Of a DNA stretch of 64,000 bases, positions 38,656 to 47,890 are shown in pieces. The position numbers and the translations under genes were made by a program. Under the pieces are notes generated by a model that saw only the letters and a program-made list of their open reading frames with translations, ran no database searches and was not told the origin of the DNA. Within the stretch, counting starts at the first letter, position 1. Every line of letters begins with the position of its first letter. This DNA is from Pseudoalteromonas viridis (GTDB lineage Bacteria > Pseudomonadota > Gammaproteobacteria > Enterobacterales > Alteromonadaceae). The DNA lies in NCBI RefSeq assembly GCF_017742995.1, contig NZ_CP072425.1:1860001-1924000 (forward strand), in the 5' to 3' direction.

Positions 38656-39486
38656 TTAAAGTTGCAGGGCTTTGGTGATCACTTCTGCCAGCTCGATTGG
38701 TTTGGTCACCATAGGTAAGTGGCCTGAGTCGAGACTGTAGGTGTGCGTAATATTGATAGACTCGGCAATTTTCTGCTGTGATGGTAAAGAGATAATTTTG
38801 TCCTGAGTTGCAAACACATACGCTTTGTTGATGGGCGCTAATGTGGCTTTGCTCAGCGTGACTTTGCCATCGCCGGTGATGGCGGGCTCATTAACTGAGT
38901 TATCCAGTACAAACTGTTGCTGACTTTTTGCCTGAGCTTCGGTAAACGACGCCAGATAAGCAGGCTTATCCGAGATCTTCAACCAGCCATCTTCATAGGT
39001 AATGCCTGCAAAGTAGTTTTCTTCATCTTGCTTACTGAGCAATGCAAATGGCTTGGCACCGTCAACCGGGGCAACTGCACTGACATAAATGAGGTCAGTG
39101 ATTTTGACATCCTGACACAGTGTCATGGCTTTATGCGCGACCGCACCGCCCTGACTGTGAACAACCAGCGACTGAGGTTGCGGATAAGCGCGTAACTGTT
39201 CACACAAGCTTTGTGCAGCGTGTTCCAGCGTGATGGATTTAGGGTCGATGTGGGTACTGCGCCCTGGCAAATCGACCACATAATTGCTGATCCCTTGTTG
39301 TGACAGCTGAGATTGCACGGCAGACCAGGCCGCGCCTTTCAAATGTGCGCCATGAATAAATATGACTGATTTATTGAGAGCAACTGTTTGCGCAGAGAGA
39401 GAGTGCGCGGAAGTTTGTTGAGAGACGCTATTACAGCCACTCAAAATGACAGCGCAGCACAGTGGCAGCCAAGCCTTTGCGTTCAT
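38656..39486 (-). CDS. Lipoprotein alpha/beta hydrolase
   Basis: 276 residues with a lipoprotein signal: MNAKAWLPLCCAVILSGCNS, cysteine of the lipobox at residue 18. The fold core VIFIHGAHLKGAAWSAVQSQL provides the oxyanion-hole HG motif, LVVHSQGGAVAH is the nucleophile elbow (S in SQGG), and DSGHLPMVTKP near the C-terminus supplies the catalytic histidine. It is the first gene of the operon, 24 bases before the amine oxidase start. The substrate could be an ester or amide that is processed outside the inner membrane before or after the amino-acid pathway; that is not resolved. Confidence 0.85.
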   Translation of the reverse strand: MNAKAWLPLCCAVILSGCNSVSQQTSAHSLSAQTVALNKSVIFIHGAHLKGAAWSAVQSQLSQQGISNYVVDLPGRSTHIDPKSITLEHAAQSLCEQLRAYPQPQSLVVHSQGGAVAHKAMTLCQDVKITDLIYVSAVAPVDGAKPFALLSKQDEENYFAGITYEDGWLKISDKPAYLASFTEAQAKSQQQFVLDNSVNEPAITGDGKVTLSKATLAPINKAYVFATQDKIISLPSQQKIAESINITHTYSLDSGHLPMVTKPIELAEVITKALQL

Positions 39487-40082
39487 ATTAATTCCTTCTT
39501 AATTAAAGTGAGGCAGTTGAAAACGCGGGCATGGTAGCAAAAAAACTCCCAACATCAAGTGCTGGTTGATATCGCATTTTCTTCGTTTTTACTTTTTGTA
39601 TACATTTAAATTGCGCTTTGTGAGTAGCTTAATAGGGTGGTATGGCAGTCAGTTATGCAATTTTTTTGTTTGGTGATTCATTGCATGGAGGGGGTCAAAG
39701 AATAGACTTATCTTTAACTGGTTGGAATAATTATTTCAAACCTGCCGTGTTAGAGTGGAATAACAGGTTAAATCTGTTTTTGTTATCGTGTAGTTCACAT
39801 AATTTTTATTCATGTGCATCTTTGGCTGAGAGTAATTCATGCACGTAATCTGGTCTGGCCATTATATCATTTTATCCATTGCACTGTGCGTTATGCCGAA
39901 TGCTGCATAAGTTTACAGGGCATCGTGGCGGACGATTATTGTAAAAATCGCAGATAATCTAAATGAAAATCATTCTCTAAAAAATTGAATTTTTTTTTCT
40001 GTCCTGGGTGGCAAGCGGGCTGTTTCGGTTGCTTTATTCAGCACAAAGTCGTGGAAACTGTGTGCGATAAGGGAGGAGGGTA
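39487..40082. promoter_or_regulatory. 596-base AT-rich intergenic region with a possible Fur box
   Basis: It contains the promoter of the LAAO operon next to 39486. TTTTGTATAC-ATTTAA (39594-39609) repeats one half of the 12361 palindrome. A sequence matching 14 of 19 bases of the Fur consensus lies at 39959-39977. A small hairpin AACAG-N7-CTGTT with following T occurs near 39763. A 68-residue open frame (39642-39848) shows no coding hallmarks. Confidence 0.35.
39959..39977. promoter_or_regulatory. Possible Fur box
   Basis: The 19 bases centred on ATGAAAATCATTCTC match 14 of 19 positions of the E. coli Fur consensus. No gene start is close, so if it is real it may control a transcript not yet recognised. 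Confidence 0.3.
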
Positions 40083-40991
40083 CTACTTATTGGTCAGGTT
40101 AAGCGATTGCACCTGATTAAGTAGTTGGGCATTGTACGGCGCAGTCACCCCAAGCTGCTTTGCCAGCTCAACAACATACCCGCACATAGCATCGATTTCC
40201 GTGCGGCGGTGGTTTTTAACATCCTGAGCCATGGAGGAAAAGTTCTCGGCGGTCAGTGTCATCACCTGGTAGGCGCGTGCGAGCTCTTCACTGAGTTTAA
40301 GGGGAACTCCGACGCGATTTGCGATACAACAGGCTTCATTGAGTACAGACAATACTTGGGTTGCGTAACAAGGGGCGCGCAAGTGGCCATTTCTGAGCCC
40401 GGTAAGGGCGCTGAGTGGATTAATGGCCAGATTGACGCAGAGCTTTTGCCAGCGCAAGAGTGCAATGTCGTGCGCTAAATGCGCGTTTGGCAGTGCCGGG
40501 CCAATAAGTTGATTAAACAGTGCCTGTGCACGCTGCTGTGCAATCGGGTTACAAGGGCCAAATACGCTCTGACCCGGGCCGGTAAATGCCACCGTGCTGC
40601 TATCGGGCTTCCAGCCTCCCATGCTGGTGGACAGGAAGAACAGCCCCTGATGCGTGGATAACGCGTCGGTGAGGGGCGTCAGTGCCTGGATCCCGTTGTG
40701 GCTTAAAATGACATTAGCATCCTCACTCAGGTAAGGTTTGAGTGCCGTAAAAGCTTCGCTTAGCTGATAGGATTTAACCGGAATAATACACTGAGAAATG
40801 GTTTTTTGTTGTTGTGCCAGCGCCTCCCAGGTCAGACATCTTACAGGCAGTTGCTGGCGACGCAGATCGGTTTGAAAGAACACCGCGTCAGTCGGCGTTC
40901 GGGTGATCAATGTGACCTGGTGTGTGTTTGCCAGTCGCTGAGCAAGCAACAGGCCTACTGCCCCTTTACCAACAATAAATAACTCAGGCAT
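40083..40991 (-). CDS. panE: 2-Dehydropantoate 2-reductase
   Basis: Reduces ketopantoate to pantoate with NADPH in pantothenate synthesis. The Rossmann motif LFIVGKGAVGLLLAQRLA is at residues 4-21. The catalytic lysine and following serine-rich region (RWQKLCVNLAINPLSALTGLRNG) lie near residue 185, and HRRTEIDAMCGYVVELAK is the late substrate motif. 302 residues. Its start overlaps the end of the VanZ-like gene. Confidence 0.93.
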   Translation of the reverse strand: MPELFIVGKGAVGLLLAQRLANTHQVTLITRTPTDAVFFQTDLRRQQLPVRCLTWEALAQQQKTISQCIIPVKSYQLSEAFTALKPYLSEDANVILSHNGIQALTPLTDALSTHQGLFFLSTSMGGWKPDSSTVAFTGPGQSVFGPCNPIAQQRAQALFNQLIGPALPNAHLAHDIALLRWQKLCVNLAINPLSALTGLRNGHLRAPCYATQVLSVLNEACCIANRVGVPLKLSEELARAYQVMTLTAENFSSMAQDVKNHRRTEIDAMCGYVVELAKQLGVTAPYNAQLLNQVQSLNLTNK

Positions 40992-41349
40992 TGGGTTTAC
41001 CTGTTTTTTTACAATAGGCCCAGTAGACTAAAAAGTAACTGATGGCACCGGCGAGATCGGCAATAAAATCTCCCAGCGACGCCTGGCGATAAGGTAGCGA
41101 GTCCTGCATCCACTCAATGCCAGCCCCATACAGGGTCAGCAATACCAGGTGAAACCAGATCTTAAACCGAAATGCATGGTGAGAGAAAAACGCCAGAACG
41201 AAAAACACCCCAAAGTGAGCGACCTTGTCGGCATGTGCAAATCTTACAACTTGGTTGGCCTGGATCTCTTTAGCAAACAAAAAAGTACAAACGGCCAGAG
41301 AGAGTAATAACAGACATTGATAAAGTCGGCGCGCCACAAATACTTCCAA
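40984..41349 (-). CDS. VanZ-like membrane protein
   Basis: 121 residues with about four hydrophobic helices. HADKVAHFGVFFVLAFFSHHAF and GAGIEWMQDSLPYRQASLGDFIADLAGA match VanZ-like proteins, whose conserved D/K/H and E..Q residues face the membrane. Function is unknown in most cases. It overlaps panE by 8 bases. Confidence 0.8.
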   Translation of the reverse strand: MEVFVARRLYQCLLLLSLAVCTFLFAKEIQANQVVRFAHADKVAHFGVFFVLAFFSHHAFRFKIWFHLVLLTLYGAGIEWMQDSLPYRQASLGDFIADLAGAISYFLVYWAYCKKTGKPNA

Positions 41350-41506
41350 ATCATTAGGGTTGAAAATGCCAGTATATCATCGAAAACTGAAAATAGGATG
41401 AAGCGCAGATATTCTGTTTCTGATCCGAAAACTAACGTAATCAGGGGTGTCGCGCCGCAGCATTTGGATTGCTATAATCCGAAAAAACATTATCCAGGAG
41501 CTAGAT

Positions 41507-41989
41507 ATGCCTTCTTTTGACATTGTGTCTGAAATTGATATGACTGAGGCGAGAAACACCGTTGATAACGCCGACCGTGAACTGAGCACACGCTTTGACT
41601 TTCGTGGCGTAGAAGCCTCATTTGAGCTCAAAGACGAAGTGATTGTGCTGAAAAGTGAATCTGAGCAGCAAGTGATGCAATTGTTCGACATGCTGGTGGG
41701 CAAAGCCGCAAAGCGTGGTCTGGACGTTGCCAGTTTTGAGCTTAAGGATGTCGAAAAATCAGGTAAGTATGTGTCACGCAAGGTGATGCTGAAGCAAGGG
41801 ATCGACAAAGATATGGCGAAGAAAGTCGTTAAAGCCATTAAAGATTCCAAGATCAAGGTGCAAGCTTCAATTCAGGGTGAGACGGTGCGTGTGACCGGTA
41901 AGAAGCGTGATGATCTGCAGGAAACCATGCAGCTGATCCGCGGCGCTGAGCTTGGCCAGCCTTTCCAGTTCAAAAACTTCCGCGATTAA
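41507..41989 (+). CDS. yajQ: YajQ-family nucleotide-binding protein
   Basis: 160-residue protein, DUF520 family. I chose the ATG at 41507, with AGGAG 7 bases upstream and [21 protein letters not shown] as the canonical start. [18 protein letters not shown] and the C-terminal [10 protein letters not shown] are family signatures. Relatives bind cyclic di-GMP or RNA and act as regulators in Xanthomonas. No partner is visible here. Confidence 0.95.
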   Translation: MPSFDIVSEIDMTEARNTVDNADRELSTRFDFRGVEASFELKDEVIVLKSESEQQVMQLFDMLVGKAAKRGLDVASFELKDVEKSGKYVSRKVMLKQGIDKDMAKKVVKAIKDSKIKVQASIQGETVRVTGKKRDDLQETMQLIRGAELGQPFQFKNFRD

Positions 41990-42099
41990 ACTGTGCGAGG
42001 TTAACCCCTTCTTTTATCTGGCATGCTGAACGTCAATAATGGCTTTTAGCATGCTAGACGTCCGTTGCTTTTTGCCCTCAGATCCCCGACAATAGCGCC

Positions 42100-42316
42100 A
42101 ACTTTTCAGGGTGTCAGATCAGGAGCCCGGAGTCTCTGTAAGATCTGAATAATCGGGAAGCTGGTGCATGCCTCAGGAACTGGCATTAGTCCGGCGCTGC
42201 CCCCGCAACGGTGAGCTTATTGTAACTGTCAGGTTGTGATAAGTAAGTCCGGAAACCGGCCCTGAAGCCTACTCACTAGTTGTAATTCACGCGGTGGGCG
42301 TGGATCAGGGGAACTC
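42100..42316 (+). ncRNA. Cobalamin (B12) riboswitch upstream of btuB
   Basis: The conserved blocks occur in order: AATCGGGAAGCTGGTG (42151-42166), the B12-box AGTCCGGCGCTGCCCCCGC (42188-42206) and AAGTCCGGAAACCGGCC (42244-42260). A 5-base hairpin CACGC-GGTGG-GCGTG at 42288-42302 lies just before the AGGGGAA ribosome site and may be the expression platform. High cobalamin should close the site and reduce receptor synthesis. Confidence 0.92.
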
Positions 42317-44188
42317 ATGTTTAAAAAATCTGCTTTAACCACGGCCATGCTGGCTGTGTTACCTTTTTCTGTGCTGTCTGCACAAGACATCGAACATATT
42401 ACGATCACGGCGAACAAGTTTGAGCAAGCCAGTATTGATACACTGACTTCCGTTGCGGTGGTTGAGCGCGCTGAAATAGAGCGTGCCAATGTGCGTGACG
42501 TACCAACCTTGCTGAATAACCTGGCCGGCATAGATGTGGTGCGCAGTGGCGGCTATGGCCAGAAGGCCAGCGTGTTTGTGCGCGGGGCTGCGACTAAATA
42601 TACCCTGGTGCTGGTTGATGGTGTGCGGATCAGCGATGCCAATTCGGGCGACGTGTCGTTTACCAACATTCCGGTCAACAGCATTGAGCGCATTGAAGTG
42701 CTTAAGGGCGCGCGTGCCGCCATTTACGGCTCTGATGCGGTGGCCGGGGTGATCAACATTATTACCCGTGAGCAAAAAGGCCACCAGCTGGCACTGACCT
42801 CGGGCAGTCGCAACTATGGTGGCGCGCAGCTGGCCGGTCAGTTTGAAGCGGATAAGCTGACCGTCAACTATCACTTTGGCTATGAAACGACAGACGGTTA
42901 TGATGTGACAGCCAAAGATCCCGCAGCGCCTCACTCCAAAGAGCACGACCGTGATGCTTACGACAACACCAATATGGGTGTGAAACTGGGCTATGATCTG
43001 GCGCAATATGGTCAGCTTGCACTGCATGCACAGCGCAGCGAAGGGGAAGCGGACTATGACTCAGCCTTTGGTAATGATGCATACAAGTTTGACAATTACA
43101 CCACTAAGCTGGCCTGGCAGAAACAATCGGATGTATTAAGTCAGGAGGCGTCTGTTAGCCTGGCACAGGAAGAAAATACCCAGTTCCTGTCCGTGTTGCC
43201 TGCCGGTGGCACGCCGCCGCCAGAAGACATTTATAGTACTAAGCGGGATGAAATCGAGTATCGCGCCCGCTACACACTCATGCCGTCATTACAGCTGATG
43301 GGTGGTGCGAGCCGCTTAAATGAAGACTTGTCTTCATCGAGCGCACAGTTCTCCATTGCAGAACGTGACAACACGGCCGTGTTTGCTGCGGCTTTTTATG
43401 ACAATGCGCGTTGGTTGCTCAATGCGGTGGTGCGCAGCGATGATTACGAGCATCATGGCCGTGCCAATACCTATACCACAGACTTAGGTTTCAGAGCCTC
43501 AGACACAGTCACCTTTCGGGTTAACCATGGCACTGCCTTTCGCGCGCCGAGCCTGACTAATGCGTTTGTTAAAGACAGCCCCTGGTACTTACCAAATAGC
43601 GAAATCAAACCGGAAGAGGGCACTTACAACGAAGTAGGTGTGACGGTGGACACCAAAAACGTGCGCTATGATGTGGCCATTTTTGACAATCGTATCGACA
43701 ACCTGATCAGCAATGAATTTGATGCGCAAACCAGTAAGTATATTCCCGCCAATGTGGGTCGTGCACAGATGAAAGGCATTGAACTCAGCGCACAATTCTC
43801 TGCATTGGGCCTGGAGCATGCTGCTAATCTGACCTTGCTGGAAGCCAGAGATCAGGAAAAGCGTGAAGACTTGCCACGTCGCCCTGGCAAAGCGTTTAAC
43901 TATGTCCTGTCTAAGCAGTGGGATAAGCTGGATGTGAGACTGGCGATGCAATACCGTGATAAGCGTCCGTCGATCAGCTATTTTGATACCGATCTGCCGT
44001 CATACACGGTGTTTAATCTAAGTGCTAATTACCAGTTGCTTGAACCGGTTGCACTGACAATGAGGGTGGAAAATCTGACCGATAAAGCGTATTTCAACTC
44101 AGTTGCCAGTAAAACGGCTGACGGCACTTTGTTGCCTTATGAGCCACCGGGCAGACAGATTTATGTGGGCACCCGCATTACCTTCTAA
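42317..44188 (+). CDS. btuB: Vitamin B12 TonB-dependent receptor
   Basis: Outer-membrane transporter for cobalamin, 623 residues. Signal peptide ends near VLSAQ; the TonB box is EHITITANKF. The plug carries LTSVAVVERAEIERANVRDVP, VFVRGAATKYTLVLVDGVRISDAN and VLKGARAAIYGSDAVAGVINIIT. The barrel ends in the aromatic IYVGTRITF. The cobalamin riboswitch directly upstream confirms the substrate. A single-gene unit with its own terminator. Confidence 0.95.
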   Translation: MFKKSALTTAMLAVLPFSVLSAQDIEHITITANKFEQASIDTLTSVAVVERAEIERANVRDVPTLLNNLAGIDVVRSGGYGQKASVFVRGAATKYTLVLVDGVRISDANSGDVSFTNIPVNSIERIEVLKGARAAIYGSDAVAGVINIITREQKGHQLALTSGSRNYGGAQLAGQFEADKLTVNYHFGYETTDGYDVTAKDPAAPHSKEHDRDAYDNTNMGVKLGYDLAQYGQLALHAQRSEGEADYDSAFGNDAYKFDNYTTKLAWQKQSDVLSQEASVSLAQEENTQFLSVLPAGGTPPPEDIYSTKRDEIEYRARYTLMPSLQLMGGASRLNEDLSSSSAQFSIAERDNTAVFAAAFYDNARWLLNAVVRSDDYEHHGRANTYTTDLGFRASDTVTFRVNHGTAFRAPSLTNAFVKDSPWYLPNSEIKPEEGTYNEVGVTVDTKNVRYDVAIFDNRIDNLISNEFDAQTSKYIPANVGRAQMKGIELSAQFSALGLEHAANLTLLEARDQEKREDLPRRPGKAFNYVLSKQWDKLDVRLAMQYRDKRPSISYFDTDLPSYTVFNLSANYQLLEPVALTMRVENLTDKAYFNSVASKTADGTLLPYEPPGRQIYVGTRITF

Positions 44189-44202
44189 TAATGAAGGAGT
44201 GT

Positions 44203-44229
44203 AAAAAGGAGGCTGATGCCTCCTTTTTT
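44203..44229 (+). terminator. Rho-independent terminator of btuB (shared with msrA)
   Basis: AAAAAGGAGGC and GCCTCCTTTTTT form a hairpin with a TGAT loop, 14 bases after the btuB stop. The convergent msrA gene ends at 44247, so it can serve both directions. Confidence 0.9.
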
Positions 44230-44246
44230 GATCCTAAGTGTTTAGC

Positions 44247-44774
44247 TTACATGAGATAGTCGGCAAACTTCTGAGCGAATGCGGCTAATTTAGGCGCAAT
44301 CATCACGCTACAATAACCCTGGTTGGGGTTATTGGTATAATAGTCCTGATGATACTGCTCCGCAGGGTAAAAGTGCGTATGAGCCGATACTTCGGTGACA
44401 ACAGGCGCACTCAGTGTGGGCGCTAACGTATCAATGCATTGCTGAGTTAACCCCCGTTGTTGTTCTGAGTGATAAAACACGACGCTGCGGTATTGCGTGC
44501 CAATGTCATTGCCCTGACGATTCAGTTGGGTAGGGTCATGCAGCGCAAAAAACATCTCCAGCAGCACAGAAAAGTCGACCTGCTGGGGGTCAAAGGTCAG
44601 CTGAACCACTTCGGCATGACCGCTTTGACCGGTACAGATCTGTTCATAAGTTGGGTTGTCGGTGTGGCCGCCGGCATAACCAGAAGCCACGTGCGTGACG
44701 CCCCGGACTTTGCGAAAGGCGGCATCAATACACCAAAAACAGCCGCCACCAAAGGTGGCAATTTGCTGATCCAT
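44247..44774 (-). CDS. msrA: Peptide methionine (S)-S-oxide reductase
   Basis: Repairs oxidised methionine. ATFGGGCFWCIDAAFRKVRG holds the catalytic cysteine at residue 12 (GCFWC). Later, GHAEVVQLTFDP and IGTQYRSVVFYHSEQQ complete the active site. 175 residues. It starts 2 bases after the stop of the RND permease gene, so it is the third gene of the efflux operon rather than a free unit. Confidence 0.95.
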   Translation of the reverse strand: MDQQIATFGGGCFWCIDAAFRKVRGVTHVASGYAGGHTDNPTYEQICTGQSGHAEVVQLTFDPQQVDFSVLLEMFFALHDPTQLNRQGNDIGTQYRSVVFYHSEQQRGLTQQCIDTLAPTLSAPVVTEVSAHTHFYPAEQYHQDYYTNNPNQGYCSVMIAPKLAAFAQKFADYLM

Positions 44775-44776
44775 TC

Positions 44777-47700
44777 TTAAATCTCCCGTTCCTGTTGTGT
44801 TTGCGGGTGGGCATCGTGCTGCTCAAGCAGCTTATCACTGGTGGCCTGTGGCGACTGCGTGCGTCTTGCGAGCATGCTGTAGGCACAGGGGATCACAAAC
44901 AGCGTTAAAATGGTCGCGACACTCACCCCGGCAAATACCACGACCCCGATCACCATGCGACTCTCTGAGCCCGGGCCCGAGGCCAGTACCAGTGGAATGG
45001 CACTCATTACCGTGGTCAGTGAGGTCATGATAATGGGCCTGAGTCGCTGTACCGCCGCATCGATAATCGCCTGCTCAAAGGCCACGCCCTTGTCTCTGAG
45101 CTGGTTAGCAAATTCAACGATCAGAATACCATTTTTGGCACTGAGGCCAATCAACATGACAATCCCGATCTGGCTGTAAATATTCAGCGAGCTGTCGGTG
45201 GCATACAGGCCAAACATGGCGCCAACCAGCCCAAGCGGTACGGTCAGCATAATCACCAGCGGGTGCACGAAACTCTCAAACTGGGCGGCCAGCACCAAAA
45301 ACGTCACAGTTAGGGCCAGAATAAACACATAGGTCATGGCCGATGCGCCTTCGTAAAACAGCTGAGACTCGCCCTTATAGTCGATAGCACCATCAATATC
45401 ATTTTCCTCTGCTGCAACCTGGTTAAGGAAATCCAGCGCCTGCTCCAGCGTATAGCCGGGCGCCAGGTTGGCTGTGATGGTGATTGCCCGCATCCGGTTG
45501 TAGCGATTTAATCGCGATGCGGTGGCTTCTTCGCGAATGGTGATCAGGCTATCCAGCGGCACCAGTTGATCGCTGCGCGAAGTGACATAAATATCGGCGA
45601 TATTGTTTGGTGCACTGAAATCGGCCTTGGTGCCTTTGAGGATCACATCATACTCTTCACCGCGATCAATAAAGGTGGTGACCCGGCGCTGACCCAGCAT
45701 GGTTTCTAAGGTGCGGCCAATATCACTGACCGAGACACCAAGATCGGCGGCCTTGAGTTTGTCTATGCTGATCAAAAATTGCGGGAAGGTTTCTTTATAG
45801 TCATGGTCGAGCCTGACCAGTCCCTGATTGGTGCGGGCACGGGTCAGAATGCGATCCCGCCAGTCGACCAGTTCGTCGTAATCATTGCCCTGTAGCACGA
45901 ACTCGATGGGGCGAGACTGGCCCCCTCCGCCGATCCCGCGGCGCATGATGGCAAAGGCACGCACGTCGGTCACTTCACGCATTTTTCCACTGATCTCGCC
46001 CATGACTTCCCAGGTTGAGCGTTTGCGCTCATCCCAGTCTGGCATGCCGACGATGGCGACGCCACCACGACCGCCCCAGCCTGGTACGCGTACCAGCACC
46101 CGGCTCAGTTCTTCATTTTCCACATAGGGCAGCAGGCGTTGCTCAATCTCGGCCATATTTGCGGCGTTATTCTCGTAGCTGGCGCCCTCCGGACCATTCA
46201 TCATAATAAAGAAGGTGCCCCGGTCTTCTTTGGGTGTCAGCTCTGAGGGGATCTGCTGGAACAACGCAAAGCTGGCAAAGCCGGCCAGTGCCAGAGTCAG
46301 CGTCAGGCTATAACGGCGATTGATGTTGTCGCTGATGACATTACGATAGCCAGATTCGAGGCGGCCAAATTGGCGGTCCATCCACTGCGAGAATTGGCTT
46401 TCTTTATTACTGGCTTTGAGCACTTTGGAGCACAAGGCCGGTGACAGAGTCAGCGCCGTGATGCTGGAGAAGATAACGGCGGCACTGACGGCCAGTGCGA
46501 ACTCGGTAAACAAGGCACCGATACGACCTTCCATAAATACCAGAGGCACAAAAACCGCGACCAGCACTAAGGTGGTGGCGACAATGGCAAAGCCGACCTC
46601 GCGTGCGCCCCGATAGGCGGCCAGCAGTCGCGGCTCGCCCAGCTCGATGCGGCGATGGATGTTTTCCAGCATCACAATGGCATCATCCACCACCAGGCCA
46701 ATGGCAAGCACCAGAGCCAGCAGGGTCAGCAAGTTAATGGAATACCCCATGGCGAATAAAAAGGTAAAGGTGGCGATCAGTGCAATCGGCACGGTGATCG
46801 CCGGGATCAGCGTAGCGCGAATATTACCAAGGAAGATGAAAATCACCAGTACCACCAGACCCATGGCGATGCCCAGGGTGCGATATACTTCTACGATAGA
46901 CTCGCGAATAAACACCGATGAGTCATAGCTGTCCTGAATAGTGGTGCCTTCAGGCAGGTTGCGCTTGATTTTTTCCAGCTCTTTGCGGGCGTTGTCGACC
47001 ACGTCCAGGGTGTTGGCCTTGGCTTGTTTGACAATGCCCAGGCCTATCATGTTTTTGCCATTACCGCGGAAGGTACTTTCGACATCGGCCGCTTCCAGAC
47101 GCACATCGGCCACCTCGCCCAGTCGAACCAGATAGCCCTGAGCGCCACGTTTGATGACCAGGTTATTAAAGTCTTGCTGGGTTTTATAACTGCGTGCAAT
47201 GCGCACGGCAAAGTCGCGATCCAGCGATTCAATTTCACCGGCCGGCAGCTCAACGTTTTCGTTGCGCAGCACGCGTTCAATGTCGCTGGCAGTAATGTCC
47301 CGGGCCGCCATGGCACGGCGGTCCAGCCAGATCTTCATAGCGTATTTACGCTCGCCACCGATGCGCACGTTTGACACGCCATCCACCACCGCCAGTCTGT
47401 CGACGATAAAGCGCTGGGCATAGTCGGACAATTGCAGGGTATCCATAGTTTCACTGTTGAGCACGAACCAGGCGATGGGGCTTTCGTCGCTGTTTGACTT
47501 AGACACTTCAGGCGGCCGAACCTGCTCGGGCAGCCGGTCCAGCGCCCTGGATACGCGCTCTCGTACATCATTGGCGGCAGCATCAATATTGCGGTCAATG
47601 TTGAACTCTATGGTGATATTAGAGCGCCCATTGCGGCTGGATGAGGTAATACTTTTGATCCCTTCGATCCCGGAAATGCGATTTTCCAGCACTTGTGTGA

Positions 47701-47887
47701 TCTTGGTTTCAACGACCTCGGCAGAGGCGCCGGTATAATCGGTGCTGACACTGACGATGGGGGTTTCGATATCGGGATATTCGCGCAGCGGCAACATGGT
47801 AAAGGCCACTAACCCAAAGGTCAGTAGCAACAGGTTGATAACGATAGCAAAAACGGGCCGTTTTACGGCTGTATCTGTGATCCGCAC
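44777..47887 (-). CDS. RND-family efflux permease (HAE1 type)
   Basis: Inner-membrane proton-driven pump, 1036 residues. Twelve TM segments and two large periplasmic loops are expected. FAIVINLLLLTFGLVAFTML opens TM1, and the proton-relay aspartates lie in LAIGLVVDDAIVMLENIHR (near 405). LIGLSAKNGILIVEFANQL holds the TM10 lysine. The sequence resembles VexD/MdtC-like pumps rather than heavy-metal pumps. It pairs with the adaptor upstream (gap 3 bases); no TolC-like gene is in the window. Confidence 0.9.
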   Translation of the reverse strand: MRITDTAVKRPVFAIVINLLLLTFGLVAFTMLPLREYPDIETPIVSVSTDYTGASAEVVETKITQVLENRISGIEGIKSITSSSRNGRSNITIEFNIDRNIDAAANDVRERVSRALDRLPEQVRPPEVSKSNSDESPIAWFVLNSETMDTLQLSDYAQRFIVDRLAVVDGVSNVRIGGERKYAMKIWLDRRAMAARDITASDIERVLRNENVELPAGEIESLDRDFAVRIARSYKTQQDFNNLVIKRGAQGYLVRLGEVADVRLEAADVESTFRGNGKNMIGLGIVKQAKANTLDVVDNARKELEKIKRNLPEGTTIQDSYDSSVFIRESIVEVYRTLGIAMGLVVLVIFIFLGNIRATLIPAITVPIALIATFTFLFAMGYSINLLTLLALVLAIGLVVDDAIVMLENIHRRIELGEPRLLAAYRGAREVGFAIVATTLVLVAVFVPLVFMEGRIGALFTEFALAVSAAVIFSSITALTLSPALCSKVLKASNKESQFSQWMDRQFGRLESGYRNVISDNINRRYSLTLTLALAGFASFALFQQIPSELTPKEDRGTFFIMMNGPEGASYENNAANMAEIEQRLLPYVENEELSRVLVRVPGWGGRGGVAIVGMPDWDERKRSTWEVMGEISGKMREVTDVRAFAIMRRGIGGGGQSRPIEFVLQGNDYDELVDWRDRILTRARTNQGLVRLDHDYKETFPQFLISIDKLKAADLGVSVSDIGRTLETMLGQRRVTTFIDRGEEYDVILKGTKADFSAPNNIADIYVTSRSDQLVPLDSLITIREEATASRLNRYNRMRAITITANLAPGYTLEQALDFLNQVAAEENDIDGAIDYKGESQLFYEGASAMTYVFILALTVTFLVLAAQFESFVHPLVIMLTVPLGLVGAMFGLYATDSSLNIYSQIGIVMLIGLSAKNGILIVEFANQLRDKGVAFEQAIIDAAVQRLRPIIMTSLTTVMSAIPLVLASGPGSESRMVIGVVVFAGVSVATILTLFVIPCAYSMLARRTQSPQATSDKLLEQHDAHPQTQQEREI

Positions 47888-47890
47888 GCT

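Noticed and set aside
39642..39848. 68-residue open frame in the region before panE
   Set aside because: No ribosome site of good quality, no motif, and base composition like non-coding AT-rich DNA.
42359..43027. 222-residue minus-strand frame inside btuB
   Set aside because: Antisense to the plug domain of a clear btuB gene.
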